Shown here piece after piece: positions 45,402 through 54,922 of a DNA stretch of 64,000 bases. The notes under the pieces were generated by a model. It worked only from the letters and a program-made list of their open reading frames with translations. It had not been told where the DNA came from and did no database searches. The position numbers and the translations under genes were made by a program. Source of the stretch: an uncultured Eubacteriales bacterium. Lineage in GTDB: Bacteria; Bacillota; Clostridia; Oscillospirales; CAG-272. Position 1 is the first letter of the stretch, and each line of letters starts with the position of its first letter. The DNA is taken from the NCBI GenBank assembly GCA_934446365.1, contig CAKSDZ010000004.1, positions 62,001 to 126,000 of the forward strand, given 5' to 3'.

Positions 45402-45977
45402 ATGCAGCTTGAAATGAGAAAAGTAAGGCTTGACAGTACGGATGTAAAACGCATTTATTTTGACGCATTTCCGAAAAAGGAGCGGATGCCTTTTCCGATG
45501 ATGGTAGCGATGTCGAAGCTTTGGCATACGCAGTTTTGGGGTTTTTACGATGGGGATGCCCTATGCGGATTTGTTTATCTGGCGAGCAGCCGGAAAATCG
45601 TGTTTATTATGTTTTTTGCGGTGTGCGGGAGCCTTCGGCGGAAAGGGTACGGCAGTGCCGTTCTGCGGGAAATAAAGAGCAGATATCCCGATAAAAAGAT
45701 CATCGTTTCCATCGAGCCTTGTGGTGACGGCGCGTCTGATCTCACGCTCAGAGAACGGCGCAAAGCATTTTATCGGAAAAACGGGTATCGGGAAACCGGA
45801 TACCGGATGAAACTCGGCGGTGTGGAGCAGGAAATTCTCATCACAGGCGGTGATTTTGTAAGGAAAGAATTCCGTGCCTTTTTTGCACTTTACAGCAACG
45901 GCACGATGTGGCCGAAGATTTGGAAACAGACGGGAAGATGCGGCTTGCATGCTTCTGATCCGGCGGAAAGAAAGTGA
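45402..45977 (+). CDS. GNAT family N-acetyltransferase
   Basis: 191 aa from ATG 45402 with AGAAGGAGC upstream; the frame is open earlier but lacks support. The acetyl-CoA loop lies in FFAVCGSLRRKGYGSAVLREI, followed by KAFYRKNGYRETGY. Substrate unknown. A short hairpin (TGAGCG/CGCTCA, 45975-45999) overlaps its stop codon. Confidence 0.82.
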   Translation: MQLEMRKVRLDSTDVKRIYFDAFPKKERMPFPMMVAMSKLWHTQFWGFYDGDALCGFVYLASSRKIVFIMFFAVCGSLRRKGYGSAVLREIKSRYPDKKIIVSIEPCGDGASDLTLRERRKAFYRKNGYRETGYRMKLGGVEQEILITGGDFVRKEFRAFFALYSNGTMWPKIWKQTGRCGLHASDPAERK

Positions 45978-46372
45978 GCGCTTATTTTGGAAACGCTCAT
46001 AAACTATCTCTGGATATTCCGTATAAGGAAAGAGCGTATGTCTTGACGGCACTTTTTCCTATCGTTTTTTCTACCGGCGGAAAGCGAAAAACGCTGCAAA
46101 GGGAAATGGAAAAATCCGTGACTATTCGTTTTTGACCGGGGAGAAGGAACATATGAGCGAGGTGTTTTCTTGGTGGGCGGTCGATCATGCAGATGAGCTG
46201 CCGACCGCTTCGGCAGCCTGTTTATTGGATTGTGCAAAGTGCGGTTGCCCCATATTGGCAGACAGGCTGAAAACAAATTCGGAAGCACGGAAAAATGGCA
46301 TGAAAGGCGGAATGCGAGCGTTTTCTGCTTTTTGATTTGCCAAGTGCCGGAAAAAGGCAAGGAACATGAAAT
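45978..46372. other. Gap with one doubtful small frame
   Basis: No secure gene. A frame from ATG 46153 (AGAAGGAAC upstream) to 46335 would encode 60 aa with LDCAKCGCP, but it resembles nothing I know. A hairpin GCTGCCGA/TTCGGCAGC lies inside it at about 46197-46217. Confidence 0.35.
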
Positions 46373-47182
46373 ATGAAGAAACTGTTTGAAAAAGAAAAAA
46401 TAGAATATTTCGGCGCGATTCCGTTTTCCGTCTGCAGCTGCCGCAGACCGGATATCATCGAACGGCGCGGCGTGCCGGCGGCGGATATCAAAACGGCGGT
46501 GATGCTTCTCATTCCTTATTTTGTGGACGATGGGGCGGGGAACGTTTCCTTTTACGCGCGTTCTCGGGATTATCACGAATATTGCGAGGGGCTTTTTGCC
46601 CGTCTGATTCCTGCCTTGGAGGAACGCTTCGGCGAGCGTTTTCTCGGCTTTGCGGATAAGTCTCCGATTCAGGAGAATATCGCCGCGTCTATGGCGGGAC
46701 TCGGCGTGCTCGGCGATAATTTTATGCTAATCAGTGAGAAATACGGCTCCTTTGTGTTTGTCGCGGAGATTCTTTCCACGGCGGAGCCGGAGACGCTGGG
46801 CTTTTCCGGCGGAACACCGGAGCCATCGTACTGTCCGCACTGCGGCGCGTGCCGGCGCGCCTGCCCGATGGTATCGGAGGGAATGGAGTGTCTTTCCGCA
46901 GTGACGCAGAAAAAGGGCGCGCTTTCCGCGGAAGAGGAAGCGTATCTGAAAAGATACGGCTATGCGTGGGGCTGCGACATCTGCCAGCTCGCGTGTCCGC
47001 TGACAAAGGCGGCAATGGCCGCCGGCGCGCAGACGCCGATCGCGTTTTTTCACGAGGACCGGATTCCCGTTCTCACGGAAGATCGGCTTTCCCGGATGGA
47101 TGAGACGGAATTTCGACGCCGCGCGTTTTCATGGCGCGGCAGGGAGCCGCTTCTGCGCAATTTGAAGCTGCTGGAAAAGTAG
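46373..47182 (+). CDS. Epoxyqueuosine reductase-like 4Fe-4S protein (QueG-like)
   Basis: 269 aa. A double ferredoxin-type motif is clear: CPHCGACRRACP and CDICQLACP. The N-terminal part (VPAADIKTAVMLLIPYF, KSPIQENIAASMAGLGVLGDNF) matches the cobalamin-dependent QueG domain. QueG makes queuosine, the modified base of some tRNAs. It is shorter than typical QueG (~380 aa) and lacks the C-terminal HEAT repeats, as in many clostridial versions. Confidence 0.82.
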   Translation: MKKLFEKEKIEYFGAIPFSVCSCRRPDIIERRGVPAADIKTAVMLLIPYFVDDGAGNVSFYARSRDYHEYCEGLFARLIPALEERFGERFLGFADKSPIQENIAASMAGLGVLGDNFMLISEKYGSFVFVAEILSTAEPETLGFSGGTPEPSYCPHCGACRRACPMVSEGMECLSAVTQKKGALSAEEEAYLKRYGYAWGCDICQLACPLTKAAMAAGAQTPIAFFHEDRIPVLTEDRLSRMDETEFRRRAFSWRGREPLLRNLKLLEK

Positions 47183-47238
47183 TCCCGTATAATTTTCGCC
47201 TTTCCAAACCAAATTAAACGGGGAAAGGGCGTGAAATT

Positions 47239-47946
47239 TTGACGGAAAAGGAAACGGCTGAAAAGCTCCGGCGGCTTCGGGCGGAAAACCGGAAGCTTCG
47301 GCGTGAGAACGAATATCTGCGTCACCGGGCGGAGCAGCTCGGCGACCGCACCGCGGCGCACGGAAACGAGGATGCGGTCATGCGGGAGGCCGTGCGCAAT
47401 CTCTCGGTGTCCCGTTCGAGAACCTATTTCGGATATCTCATGCTGTCGCTGAAATCGAGCCGTACTTTCCGGGTTTACGATAAGACCTCTTTTGCCGTGC
47501 GCAATCTCTTTTTTGCGTCCAAGCTGTGGCGGATTATCACGGGCGTCGCTGCGTTTCTCGGCATCGGCGCTCAGGTGATTCTGACGCTGGGTATCCTTGC
47601 GGTATTGCTGCCGGCGGCGGCTGTTTTTTCCGCGGTGGCGGCATTCGCAGGCTTCTTTTTGCACCGGAAATGGAACCGCGCCTTTGAAAAGATTTTTGCC
47701 GGACGGCGGCTGTATGTGCTGTTCGCGCCGAAAAAGAAGCGGGGAAGCGGCTATTTTGCGGCGATGGCGGAGGATTTTTCAAAGGACGGCGTCGTGATTG
47801 TCGTTTCCCGCTCGTTTGTCTATTGCGGATTTTCCGGCGCGCGTGCCGTGGGGCGGAATGTGTATCTTGTTCATACCAGCTATTATTTTTCATTGGCGAA
47901 GCGGTTCGGCCTTGCGGAACCGGCGCGCGTAATCAAAATTACCTGA
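47239..47946 (+). CDS. Coiled-coil membrane protein of unknown function
   Basis: 235 aa from TTG 47239, with AAAGGGCGTG upstream. Residues 1-~40 form a strongly charged coiled coil (AEKLRRLRAENRKLRRENEYLR). Two membrane segments lie about 100-150, and the C-terminal domain contains FAPKKKRGSGYFAAMAEDFSKDGVVIVVS. No family recognised. It lies 57 bp after the QueG-like gene and 15 bp before addB, so it is probably co-transcribed with both. Confidence 0.7.
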   Translation: MTEKETAEKLRRLRAENRKLRRENEYLRHRAEQLGDRTAAHGNEDAVMREAVRNLSVSRSRTYFGYLMLSLKSSRTFRVYDKTSFAVRNLFFASKLWRIITGVAAFLGIGAQVILTLGILAVLLPAAAVFSAVAAFAGFFLHRKWNRAFEKIFAGRRLYVLFAPKKKRGSGYFAAMAEDFSKDGVVIVVSRSFVYCGFSGARAVGRNVYLVHTSYYFSLAKRFGLAEPARVIKIT

Positions 47947-47961
47947 AAGGAGGTGAGGTTT

Positions 47962-50900
47962 GTGGTCGGCTTTGTCTATGGCAGAAGCGGTTCGGGCAAA
48001 AGCGATTGGATTTTTTCCCGAATGGAAGAGGCGGCGGCGCGCGGACATGTGTATCTGCTCGTGCCGGATAAGGAAGCGGTGGCGGCGGAGAGCCGGGCGG
48101 CGGAGCTGTCCGGCGCGGGAAATGTCGATGTGATCACTTTCGGGCGCCTTTGCAACTATGTTTTCCGCAAATACGGCGGCCTGTGCGCGGATTATATCGG
48201 CTCCGGTGCGAAAAAGCTCGTCATGCGGAACGTCCTGCGTGCGCTCTCGCCCGCACTCAAAGAATATGGCGAGGCGTCCGGCTTCGGCATGATCGAAAAG
48301 CTGACGGCGGCACGCTCCACGCTCTATCAGGACAAGATATCGCCGGCGGAGCTCGACCGCGCCTCCGGCTTTTTTGACGAGCATTCGCCGATCCGGACGA
48401 AAACCTCCGATCTCGCCGTGATCTTCGCGGCTTTCGACGCCGAGATCGCCGCAAAATGGGAGGACCCCGACGGGATTCTTTCCAAAGCTGCGGCGCTGTT
48501 GAAAGGGAGCGGCTTTTTTGCCGGCAGCACCGTTTTTATCGATTCCTTTACCTCGTTTTCGGCGCAGCAGTACGACATTCTTGAACCGATGATGGCCGGC
48601 GCAGACGATGTATACATAACGCTTTCCTATCTTCCCGACGACGCGGACGGCGCCTCGTCCGGAATCCTTTCCGACACGGACCGCCGCCTGCGCCGCACGG
48701 CACAGCGTGCGGGTACGCCTGTCCGCGAGATTTTTCTCAGAAGCGCCAAGCGGTACCGCAGCGCGGAGCTTGCTTTTCTTTCCGAAAATATTGCGGGTAC
48801 GGGGCGTGCGCGTGCCGTGTGGCAGGATGAGCCGGCGCATATCCGGCTTGTTCGCGCGGCGAATGCGTTTGCGGAGTCGGAGGCGGCGGCGCTCGATATC
48901 TGCCGGCTTATCCGCGGCGGCGCAAGATATCGGGAGATTTCCGTCATCGTCCGCGATACCGCGCAGGCGGAGGGCGTCGTGGACGCCGTTTTCCGGAAAT
49001 ACGGGATTCCGTGCTTTCTTTCGTCGCGAAAGGAGATTTCCGAAAAGCCGCTTGTCAAGCTGATTTTCTCCGCTTTCGCGATACTGGAAAGGGGCTTTCG
49101 CGGCGAGGACGTCGTCGCCTATGTCAAAACGGGGCTTGCCGGCGTCACGCCGGACGAGGTGAGCCTATTTGAAAATTACATACAGAAATGGAACATCCGC
49201 GGCAGAATGTTTACGGGCGACGATCCGTGGAATATGAATCCGCACGGATACGGCACATCGCTTTCCGCATCGGATGAGGAGGAGCTTGCCATGCTTGCGG
49301 ATATCCGCGGGCGGGTGATTTCGCCGCTCAAAGCGTTCGCGGCAGCACAGCGCACCTTTCATACGGTGCGGGAGCGCGCGGCGCTGCTTTTCGATTTCCT
49401 TTCGGGACTTGGCGTTCCGGAGGCGCTGGCGGCGCGGGCGGAGGCGGAAACGGAGCGCGGCGATACGGCTGCGGCGTCCGAGACCGTCCAGCTTTGGAAC
49501 GTATTCTGCGGGGCGCTCGACCAGCTTGTCGTGACCTCGGGGGAAACGGAGGCGCAGACCGCGGAGTTTTCCCAAATGCTTTCCGTCATTCTTTCGGAGA
49601 CGGATATCGGAAAGATTCCGACCTCGGTGGACGAGGTTACGGTTTCGTCGGCGTCTGAAACGGTGCCGGGCAGACCGAAATATGTCTATCTGCTGAACGC
49701 AAACGAGGGCATATTTCCGCAGCGCGTGGGGGAGGACGGACTGTTCTCCGAATACGAAAAGGCGCAGCTAAGGGAGCGGGGTGTGGAGTTCACCGACCGG
49801 ACAGAACGGCGGGTTTCGGAGGAGCTTTTCTATTTTTACCGCGCCGCCGCCCTGCCGTCGGAGCGCCTCTATATCAGTTATTCCCACTACGGGCTTTCCG
49901 GCTCGGAACAGCGGGAATCCGGCGGTGTGAAGCGGATTTGTGCGTTGTTTCCGGCGCTTGCGGCTGTCGATTTTGAGCTGTCCAAGAAAAGCGACCTGAT
50001 TGAAAGCAGGTCTGCGTCCTTTGAGCATGCGCTCTCCTTTCCCGGAAATCTCGGCCGCGCGCTGCGTGAATACTATGAGGCGGACCCCGTCTATGCGGAA
50101 AAGCTGAAATATGCGAAAACGCCGCTTTCCGCTGCGAGCTGCCGGCTTTCTCCCGAGAGCGCGGAGGCGCTTTTCGGCGGCAGGCTTTCGACGAGCTATA
50201 CAAGGCTCGAAAAATACATCAAATGCAATTTTTCCTATTTCTGCGAATATGAATTGAAGCTGCGGGATAACCTGCCGGCGAGCTTCGGTGCCGTCGATAT
50301 CGGGAGCTTTATGCACGGGATTCTCGAAAAAACGGTGGAATGGATTGCCGTAAACGACGGGGGCGGGCTTTCGGAGGAAATCCGGAAAATCGCCGAAGCT
50401 TATATTATGTCGGTCTTTCATAAGGAACCGTCCGCGCTGCCTGAAAGGTTCCGTCATCTGTTCGGTTATCTGTGCCGGAGCGCGGAGCTGTTCGCCGGAC
50501 GGCTGAAAGCGGAATTTGAGGCGTCCGCGTTCCGTCCCTGTGACTTTGAGCTGACCGTCGGTCAAGGCGGGGAGTCCGTGCTGCCGATGAAGCTTGCGGG
50601 GGACGGCATTTCGGTCGAGCTTCGCGGCAAGATCGACCGGGTGGACGCCTATGAGGACGGAGAGGGCAGGCTCTACCTGCGTGTTGTCGATTATAAAACG
50701 GGGGAGAAGACGTTCGATATCCGAAATGTGAGGCTCGGACTCGACATGCAGATGCTTCTGTATCTGTTTTCCCTGTGGGAGAACGGCGCGCGGCGTTACG
50801 GACGCGAGATCCTGCCCGCCGGTGTTCTGTATTCCGGCGTGAAGCCGCCGCAGGTCGATTTGACGATCGGCGGCGATGTCGGAGAGGAGGACGTGAAAAT

Positions 50901-51189
50901 CCGCACGAGCGGTCTTTTTCTCAAAAACGAGGAGATTCTGCGCGCGATGGAGCCCGCGCTTGCGGGTGTATTCATTCCCGTGAAGGCGGGCGACCTTGCG
51001 AAAGAGAAATCCTCTCTCATCGGCCTTGATGCGTTCATGGAATTGAAGCGGGAGGTCACGCAGACGGTACTCCGATATGCCGGCGAGCTTCGGCGCGGCG
51101 CCGCCTGCGCAAGGCCGCTTGTCACAAACGGGAAAAGTCCGTGCGAATACTGCAAAATGCGCCCCGTCTGCCGGATAAGCAGCAAATAA
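47962..51189 (+). CDS. addB: ATP-dependent helicase/nuclease subunit B
   Basis: 1075 aa from GTG 47962, 8 nt after AAAGGAGG; the frame's earlier GTG overlaps that site. AddB pairs with AddA to process double-strand breaks. Features: N-terminal Walker A (GRSGSGKS), the helicase-like inactive core, and the C-terminal RecB-type nuclease with KIDRVDAY and VVDYKTGEKTF. Four Cys for the iron-sulfur cluster fit: one in KYIKCNFSYF and three in CEYCKMRPVC. Normally addA follows directly; here the next gene is a radical SAM protein 49 bp later. Confidence 0.93.
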   Translation: MVGFVYGRSGSGKSDWIFSRMEEAAARGHVYLLVPDKEAVAAESRAAELSGAGNVDVITFGRLCNYVFRKYGGLCADYIGSGAKKLVMRNVLRALSPALKEYGEASGFGMIEKLTAARSTLYQDKISPAELDRASGFFDEHSPIRTKTSDLAVIFAAFDAEIAAKWEDPDGILSKAAALLKGSGFFAGSTVFIDSFTSFSAQQYDILEPMMAGADDVYITLSYLPDDADGASSGILSDTDRRLRRTAQRAGTPVREIFLRSAKRYRSAELAFLSENIAGTGRARAVWQDEPAHIRLVRAANAFAESEAAALDICRLIRGGARYREISVIVRDTAQAEGVVDAVFRKYGIPCFLSSRKEISEKPLVKLIFSAFAILERGFRGEDVVAYVKTGLAGVTPDEVSLFENYIQKWNIRGRMFTGDDPWNMNPHGYGTSLSASDEEELAMLADIRGRVISPLKAFAAAQRTFHTVRERAALLFDFLSGLGVPEALAARAEAETERGDTAAASETVQLWNVFCGALDQLVVTSGETEAQTAEFSQMLSVILSETDIGKIPTSVDEVTVSSASETVPGRPKYVYLLNANEGIFPQRVGEDGLFSEYEKAQLRERGVEFTDRTERRVSEELFYFYRAAALPSERLYISYSHYGLSGSEQRESGGVKRICALFPALAAVDFELSKKSDLIESRSASFEHALSFPGNLGRALREYYEADPVYAEKLKYAKTPLSAASCRLSPESAEALFGGRLSTSYTRLEKYIKCNFSYFCEYELKLRDNLPASFGAVDIGSFMHGILEKTVEWIAVNDGGGLSEEIRKIAEAYIMSVFHKEPSALPERFRHLFGYLCRSAELFAGRLKAEFEASAFRPCDFELTVGQGGESVLPMKLAGDGISVELRGKIDRVDAYEDGEGRLYLRVVDYKTGEKTFDIRNVRLGLDMQMLLYLFSLWENGARRYGREILPAGVLYSGVKPPQVDLTIGGDVGEEDVKIRTSGLFLKNEEILRAMEPALAGVFIPVKAGDLAKEKSSLIGLDAFMELKREVTQTVLRYAGELRRGAACARPLVTNGKSPCEYCKMRPVCRISSK

Positions 51190-51238
51190 TACAAATGAAT
51201 AAAATATTTTATACATCAATATAAATGGAGGAATTTCC

Positions 51239-53086
51239 TTGAAAATACCGGAAAGAATCTTAAAAAAGGTGGAAAAGCCCGCGCGGTACACGGGCGGAGA
51301 ATGGGGACAGATTGTCAAGGACAAAAATACGGTGGATGTCCGGTTCGCGTTCTGCTTTCCCGACACCTATGAGATCGGCATGTCCAATCTCGGCGTGAGG
51401 ATTTTATACGACGTTCTGAATGCGAGAGCGGACACATGGTGCGAGCGCGTATATGCACCGTGGGTGGATATGGAGGCCTGCATGCGAGAGGAGCACATTC
51501 CGCTTTGGGCGCATGAAAGCGGCGACCCGGTTTCGGAATTCGATATCGTCGGCTTTTCTCTCCAATATGAGCTTTGCTATACAAATGTATTAAACATGCT
51601 GGAGCTTGCCGGAATCCCGCTTTTGGCTGCGGAACGGGGAGACGATGCGCCGGTCGTTGTGGGCGGCGGTCCCTGCACCTATAACGCGGAGCCGATTGCC
51701 GATTATTTCGATTTATTCATGATTGGCGAGGGCGAGGAGGTCATCTGCGAGCTGGTTTCCCTTTACAAGGAACACAAAAAGCGGGGCTTTCGGAAGGCGG
51801 CGTTTCTGCATGAGGCGGCAAAGATCGAGGGCATTTATGTCCCCTCTCTTTATGAGGTTTCCTATCACGATAACGGCACGATCGCTTCCGTTTCGCCGAA
51901 ATATGACGACATTCCGATGACCGTCAAAAAAAGGATCGTGAAAGATATGGACAAGGCTCCGTATCCGAAAACGCTGGTCATGCCGTTCATTCAGACGGTG
52001 CAGGATAAAATCACGCTGGAGGTCTATCGCGGCTGCATCCGCGGGTGCCGCTTCTGTCAGGCGGGCATGGTATGGCGTCCGGTGCGGGAAAAATCGCCCG
52101 AGGTGCTGTGCGAAGCGGCGATGACGCTTGCCGATGCGACCGGCTACGATGAGCTGACGCTGTCGTCGCTCAGCATCAGCGACTATTCTTGCATCGAAAC
52201 GCTCACGGACGAGCTGCTCGCGTGGACGGACGAGCGCAAGATTTCTCTGTCCCTGCCGTCCCTGCGCGTGGACAGCTTCACCAAGGAGCTGATGGACAAA
52301 ATATCCACCGTGCGTACCGGCTCGCTCACCTTCGCACCGGAGGCGGGAACCCAGCGGCTGCGCGACGTCATCAACAAAAATGTGAGAAAGGAAGACCTGC
52401 TGCGCGCCTGCCGCGTGGCGTTCGAGGGCGGCAAATCACAGGTCAAGCTGTATTTTATGCAGGGACTTCCGACGGAAACGAATGAGGACCTCGACGGCAT
52501 CGCCGAGCTTGCCGAAAGCGTTATTGACGAATACTACCATACGCCCGGCCGTCCGAAAAAAGCGCCCGGCGTGACCATATCCGCCGCCTGCTTCATTCCG
52601 AAGCCGTTCACGCCGTTCCAGTGGGAGCCGCAGTGCGATATGGAGACGCTCGCGGAAAAGCAACGGTATCTTACGGGAAAAATCACGGACCGGAAAATCA
52701 AATACAACTATCATGACGCCCGCGTCAGCCGCATCGAGGCGGTGTTTGCAAGGGGCGACCGGAAGCTGAATGCAGCGCTTGCCGAAGCGCACCGCATGGG
52801 GATGCGGTTTGACAGCTGGGACGAGCATTTCGATTACGAAAAATGGCTTGCGGTATTCGCCGCCGTGGGCATCGATCCCGCCTTTTACGCGAACCGTGAG
52901 TTCGGCGAGGATGAGATTCTGCCGTGGGACAACATCGACATCGGGGTTGACAAAAAATTCCTGCTGCGCGAACGGCACCGCGCACACGAGGCGATTCCGA
53001 CAAAAAACTGCCGCGAGGCCTGCAACGGCTGCGGCGCCGACAAACTGGGAGGTGAACGCTCATGCTGTCCGAGCCTCAGAAAATAA
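51239..53086 (+). CDS. TIGR03960 family B12-binding radical SAM protein
   Basis: 615 aa from TTG 51239 (TGGAGG upstream). The N-terminal B12-binding-like region includes VGFSLQYELCYTNVL and VVGGGPCTYNAEPIADYFD. The radical SAM motif CIRGCRFCQAG follows at about residue 266. The C-terminal part has Cys pairs (CREACNGCGADK). The family is nearly always fused or paired with the DUF2344/TIGR03936 protein, which overlaps it here by 25 bp. Biochemical role unproven. Confidence 0.93.
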   Translation: MKIPERILKKVEKPARYTGGEWGQIVKDKNTVDVRFAFCFPDTYEIGMSNLGVRILYDVLNARADTWCERVYAPWVDMEACMREEHIPLWAHESGDPVSEFDIVGFSLQYELCYTNVLNMLELAGIPLLAAERGDDAPVVVGGGPCTYNAEPIADYFDLFMIGEGEEVICELVSLYKEHKKRGFRKAAFLHEAAKIEGIYVPSLYEVSYHDNGTIASVSPKYDDIPMTVKKRIVKDMDKAPYPKTLVMPFIQTVQDKITLEVYRGCIRGCRFCQAGMVWRPVREKSPEVLCEAAMTLADATGYDELTLSSLSISDYSCIETLTDELLAWTDERKISLSLPSLRVDSFTKELMDKISTVRTGSLTFAPEAGTQRLRDVINKNVRKEDLLRACRVAFEGGKSQVKLYFMQGLPTETNEDLDGIAELAESVIDEYYHTPGRPKKAPGVTISAACFIPKPFTPFQWEPQCDMETLAEKQRYLTGKITDRKIKYNYHDARVSRIEAVFARGDRKLNAALAEAHRMGMRFDSWDEHFDYEKWLAVFAAVGIDPAFYANREFGEDEILPWDNIDIGVDKKFLLRERHRAHEAIPTKNCREACNGCGADKLGGERSCCPSLRK

Positions 53087-53733
53087 GGGTGAAATTCTCC
53101 AAGACGGGGAGTCTCAAATTTATCTCGCATCTCGATCTCAACCGCACGGTGAAATCCGCGTTTATCCGCTCGAAGCTGCCGATTTGGTATACGCAGGGCT
53201 TCAACCCGCATCCGAAGACCGTGTTCTCGCTGCCGCTTTCGGTCGGAACGGCGAGCCTTTGCGAATTTATGGACTTCAAGGTGACGCAGGCGCTTGCGGG
53301 GGAGTTCATCTGTGAGCGGCTGAACGCTTCGTTTCCCGCGGGACTTCGTGCGCTTGCGGCATATGAGCCGAAAACGAAATTTTCGGAGATCGGCTGGGCG
53401 GATTATGAAATCCGCATTTTCAGAACGGGCGACGCGGAGACAGAGGCTGCGGTGAGAAAGTCGCTCTCCGGCGAAATCTTCATCGAAAAAACGACGAAAA
53501 TCGGAACGCGCACCGTGGATATCGCGCCGTATACAAAGCTTCTTTCCGTATGCACGGAGCCGGACGCGGTCGTGCTTTCCGTCAGGCTTTCCTGCGGGGA
53601 GCAGACCTTTGTGAATCCGAAATATATCGTCGATTTTCTGACGGAGAAGCTCGGCATTCCCGCGGAGCGCGACGATGTTTCCGTCTGCCGCACGGAGGTA
53701 TATTTTGAGGACGGTATAACGCCTTTTCTTTAA
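53062..53733 (+). CDS. TIGR03936/DUF2344 family protein
   Basis: 223 aa; ATG 53062 after GGGAGGTGA inside the end of the previous gene. Begins IRVKFSKTGSLKFISHLDLNR, typical of the family, with FNPHPKTVFSLPLSVGTAS. Works with the upstream radical SAM protein; in other genomes the pair precedes rng (RNase G) and rplU (ribosomal protein L21), which are not found here. Confidence 0.93.
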   Translation: MLSEPQKIRVKFSKTGSLKFISHLDLNRTVKSAFIRSKLPIWYTQGFNPHPKTVFSLPLSVGTASLCEFMDFKVTQALAGEFICERLNASFPAGLRALAAYEPKTKFSEIGWADYEIRIFRTGDAETEAAVRKSLSGEIFIEKTTKIGTRTVDIAPYTKLLSVCTEPDAVVLSVRLSCGEQTFVNPKYIVDFLTEKLGIPAERDDVSVCRTEVYFEDGITPFL

Positions 53734-53805
53734 AATACTCTTGCTTTTCTCGTCTTTTCGTGTTATTATGATACCATATTAAAATGCGAAATCGGAGGAC
53801 GGTTC

Positions 53806-54096
53806 ATGGCAAAGAGAACAGGCGACGAAAAGCTCGATTTTCTGTTTGAGGGCATTCTGACCTTGAAAACGGTCGACGAATGTTATGATTTTTTCGGGGA
53901 TCTCTGCACAAAGACGGAGCTTCGCGAGATGTCAAAGCGGCTTCTTGCGGCGAAGCTGATTTCCGAGGGGGAAAAATACGCCGATATCGTGGAGAAAACA
54001 GGGCTTAGCACGGCGACGATCACGCGTGTCAACGGCTGCTTTCGCGACGGAAACGACGGATATGTGAATGTGCTGAACAGGCTATCCAAAAAATAA
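53806..54096 (+). CDS. YerC/YecD family TrpR-related protein
   Basis: 96 aa, start after CGGAGGACGG. TrpR-like helix-turn-helix: ELREMSKRLLAAKLI, YADIVEKTGLSTATITRVNGCF. A putative DNA-binding regulator conserved in Bacillota; target unknown. Confidence 0.93.
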   Translation: MAKRTGDEKLDFLFEGILTLKTVDECYDFFGDLCTKTELREMSKRLLAAKLISEGEKYADIVEKTGLSTATITRVNGCFRDGNDGYVNVLNRLSKK

Positions 54097-54156
54097 ACGA
54101 TAAAAGAGAGGGCGGTATGCCGCCTTTTCAAATATGATAGGATTCGGAGAAGGATC

Positions 54157-54912
54157 ATGAAAAAAACAGTGATTGTCACAGGCGCCTCCCGGGGCATCGG
54201 GCGCGCGATATCCTTAAAGCTTGCCGCGGACGGCTTTGCCGTCGTCGCCGCCGCGCGCGGAGATGCGGAAAAGGCGGCGGAATACGTCGGTGAGCTACAA
54301 AAGCTCTCGCCGGAATCGGTTTATGTCAGCGCGGACATCTCCTCGGAGGAGGACAGACGCCGCCTTGTCGATACGGCGTTCGACCGGTTCGGAGGGCTCG
54401 ATATTCTTGTCAACAACGCGGGCGTCGCGCCCACGGAGCGCCGCGATATCCTTGAGATGACCGAGGAGAGCATGCAAAGGCTGCTCGACATCAACCTCAA
54501 AGGCACGTTCTTTCTCACGCAGTATGCGGCAAATCGGATGCTCGCCGCAAAATGCGGAGAGATGATTATCAATGTCACATCGATGTCCGCCTATACGGCG
54601 AGCATCAACCGCGGGGAATACTGCATCTCAAAGGCGGGTCTTTCAATGGCGACGGAGCTGTTTGCCGCAAGACTTGCGGAATGCGGCATCAACGTGTATG
54701 AGATTCGTCCCGGCATCATCCGCACGGATATGACCGCCGCGGTGACGGAGAAGTACGAGGCGCTGATTGCGGGAGGGCTGCTTCCGATCTCGCGCATGGG
54801 AACGCCGGAGGACATCGCAAGGGCTGTGGCTGCCGTCGCGTCCGGCGCGCTGCCGTATTCCACGGGAGAGGTGATCAACGTGGACGGCGGCTTCCATATC
54901 CGGACGCTTTGA
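54157..54912 (+). CDS. Short-chain dehydrogenase/reductase (3-ketoacyl-ACP reductase type)
   Basis: 251 aa. NAD(P) loop TGASRGIGRA, NNAGVAPTE, catalytic Ser in INVTSMSAYT and YxxxK in YCISKAG, and PG motif in IRPGIIRTDM. In this family such proteins are often called FabG-like but many act on sugars or polyols. It ends 10 bp before a flavoprotein-kinase fusion, so a sugar or polyol pathway is more likely than fatty acid synthesis. Confidence 0.88.
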   Translation: MKKTVIVTGASRGIGRAISLKLAADGFAVVAAARGDAEKAAEYVGELQKLSPESVYVSADISSEEDRRRLVDTAFDRFGGLDILVNNAGVAPTERRDILEMTEESMQRLLDINLKGTFFLTQYAANRMLAAKCGEMIINVTSMSAYTASINRGEYCISKAGLSMATELFAARLAECGINVYEIRPGIIRTDMTAAVTEKYEALIAGGLLPISRMGTPEDIARAVAAVASGALPYSTGEVINVDGGFHIRTL

Positions 54913-54922
54913 GGAGGGCACG

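Noticed and set aside
46153..46335. Small plus-strand frame with a Cys pair
   Set aside because: It has a passable ribosome binding site but no recognised homologue and odd composition; kept only as a remark in the gap entry.
46004..46576. Minus-strand frame of 190 codons
   Set aside because: It overlaps the QueG-like gene, is basic and low in coding character, and lacks a start signal.
49768..51366. Minus-strand frame of 532 codons opposite addB
   Set aside because: Shadow of the addB nuclease domain and the start of the next gene.
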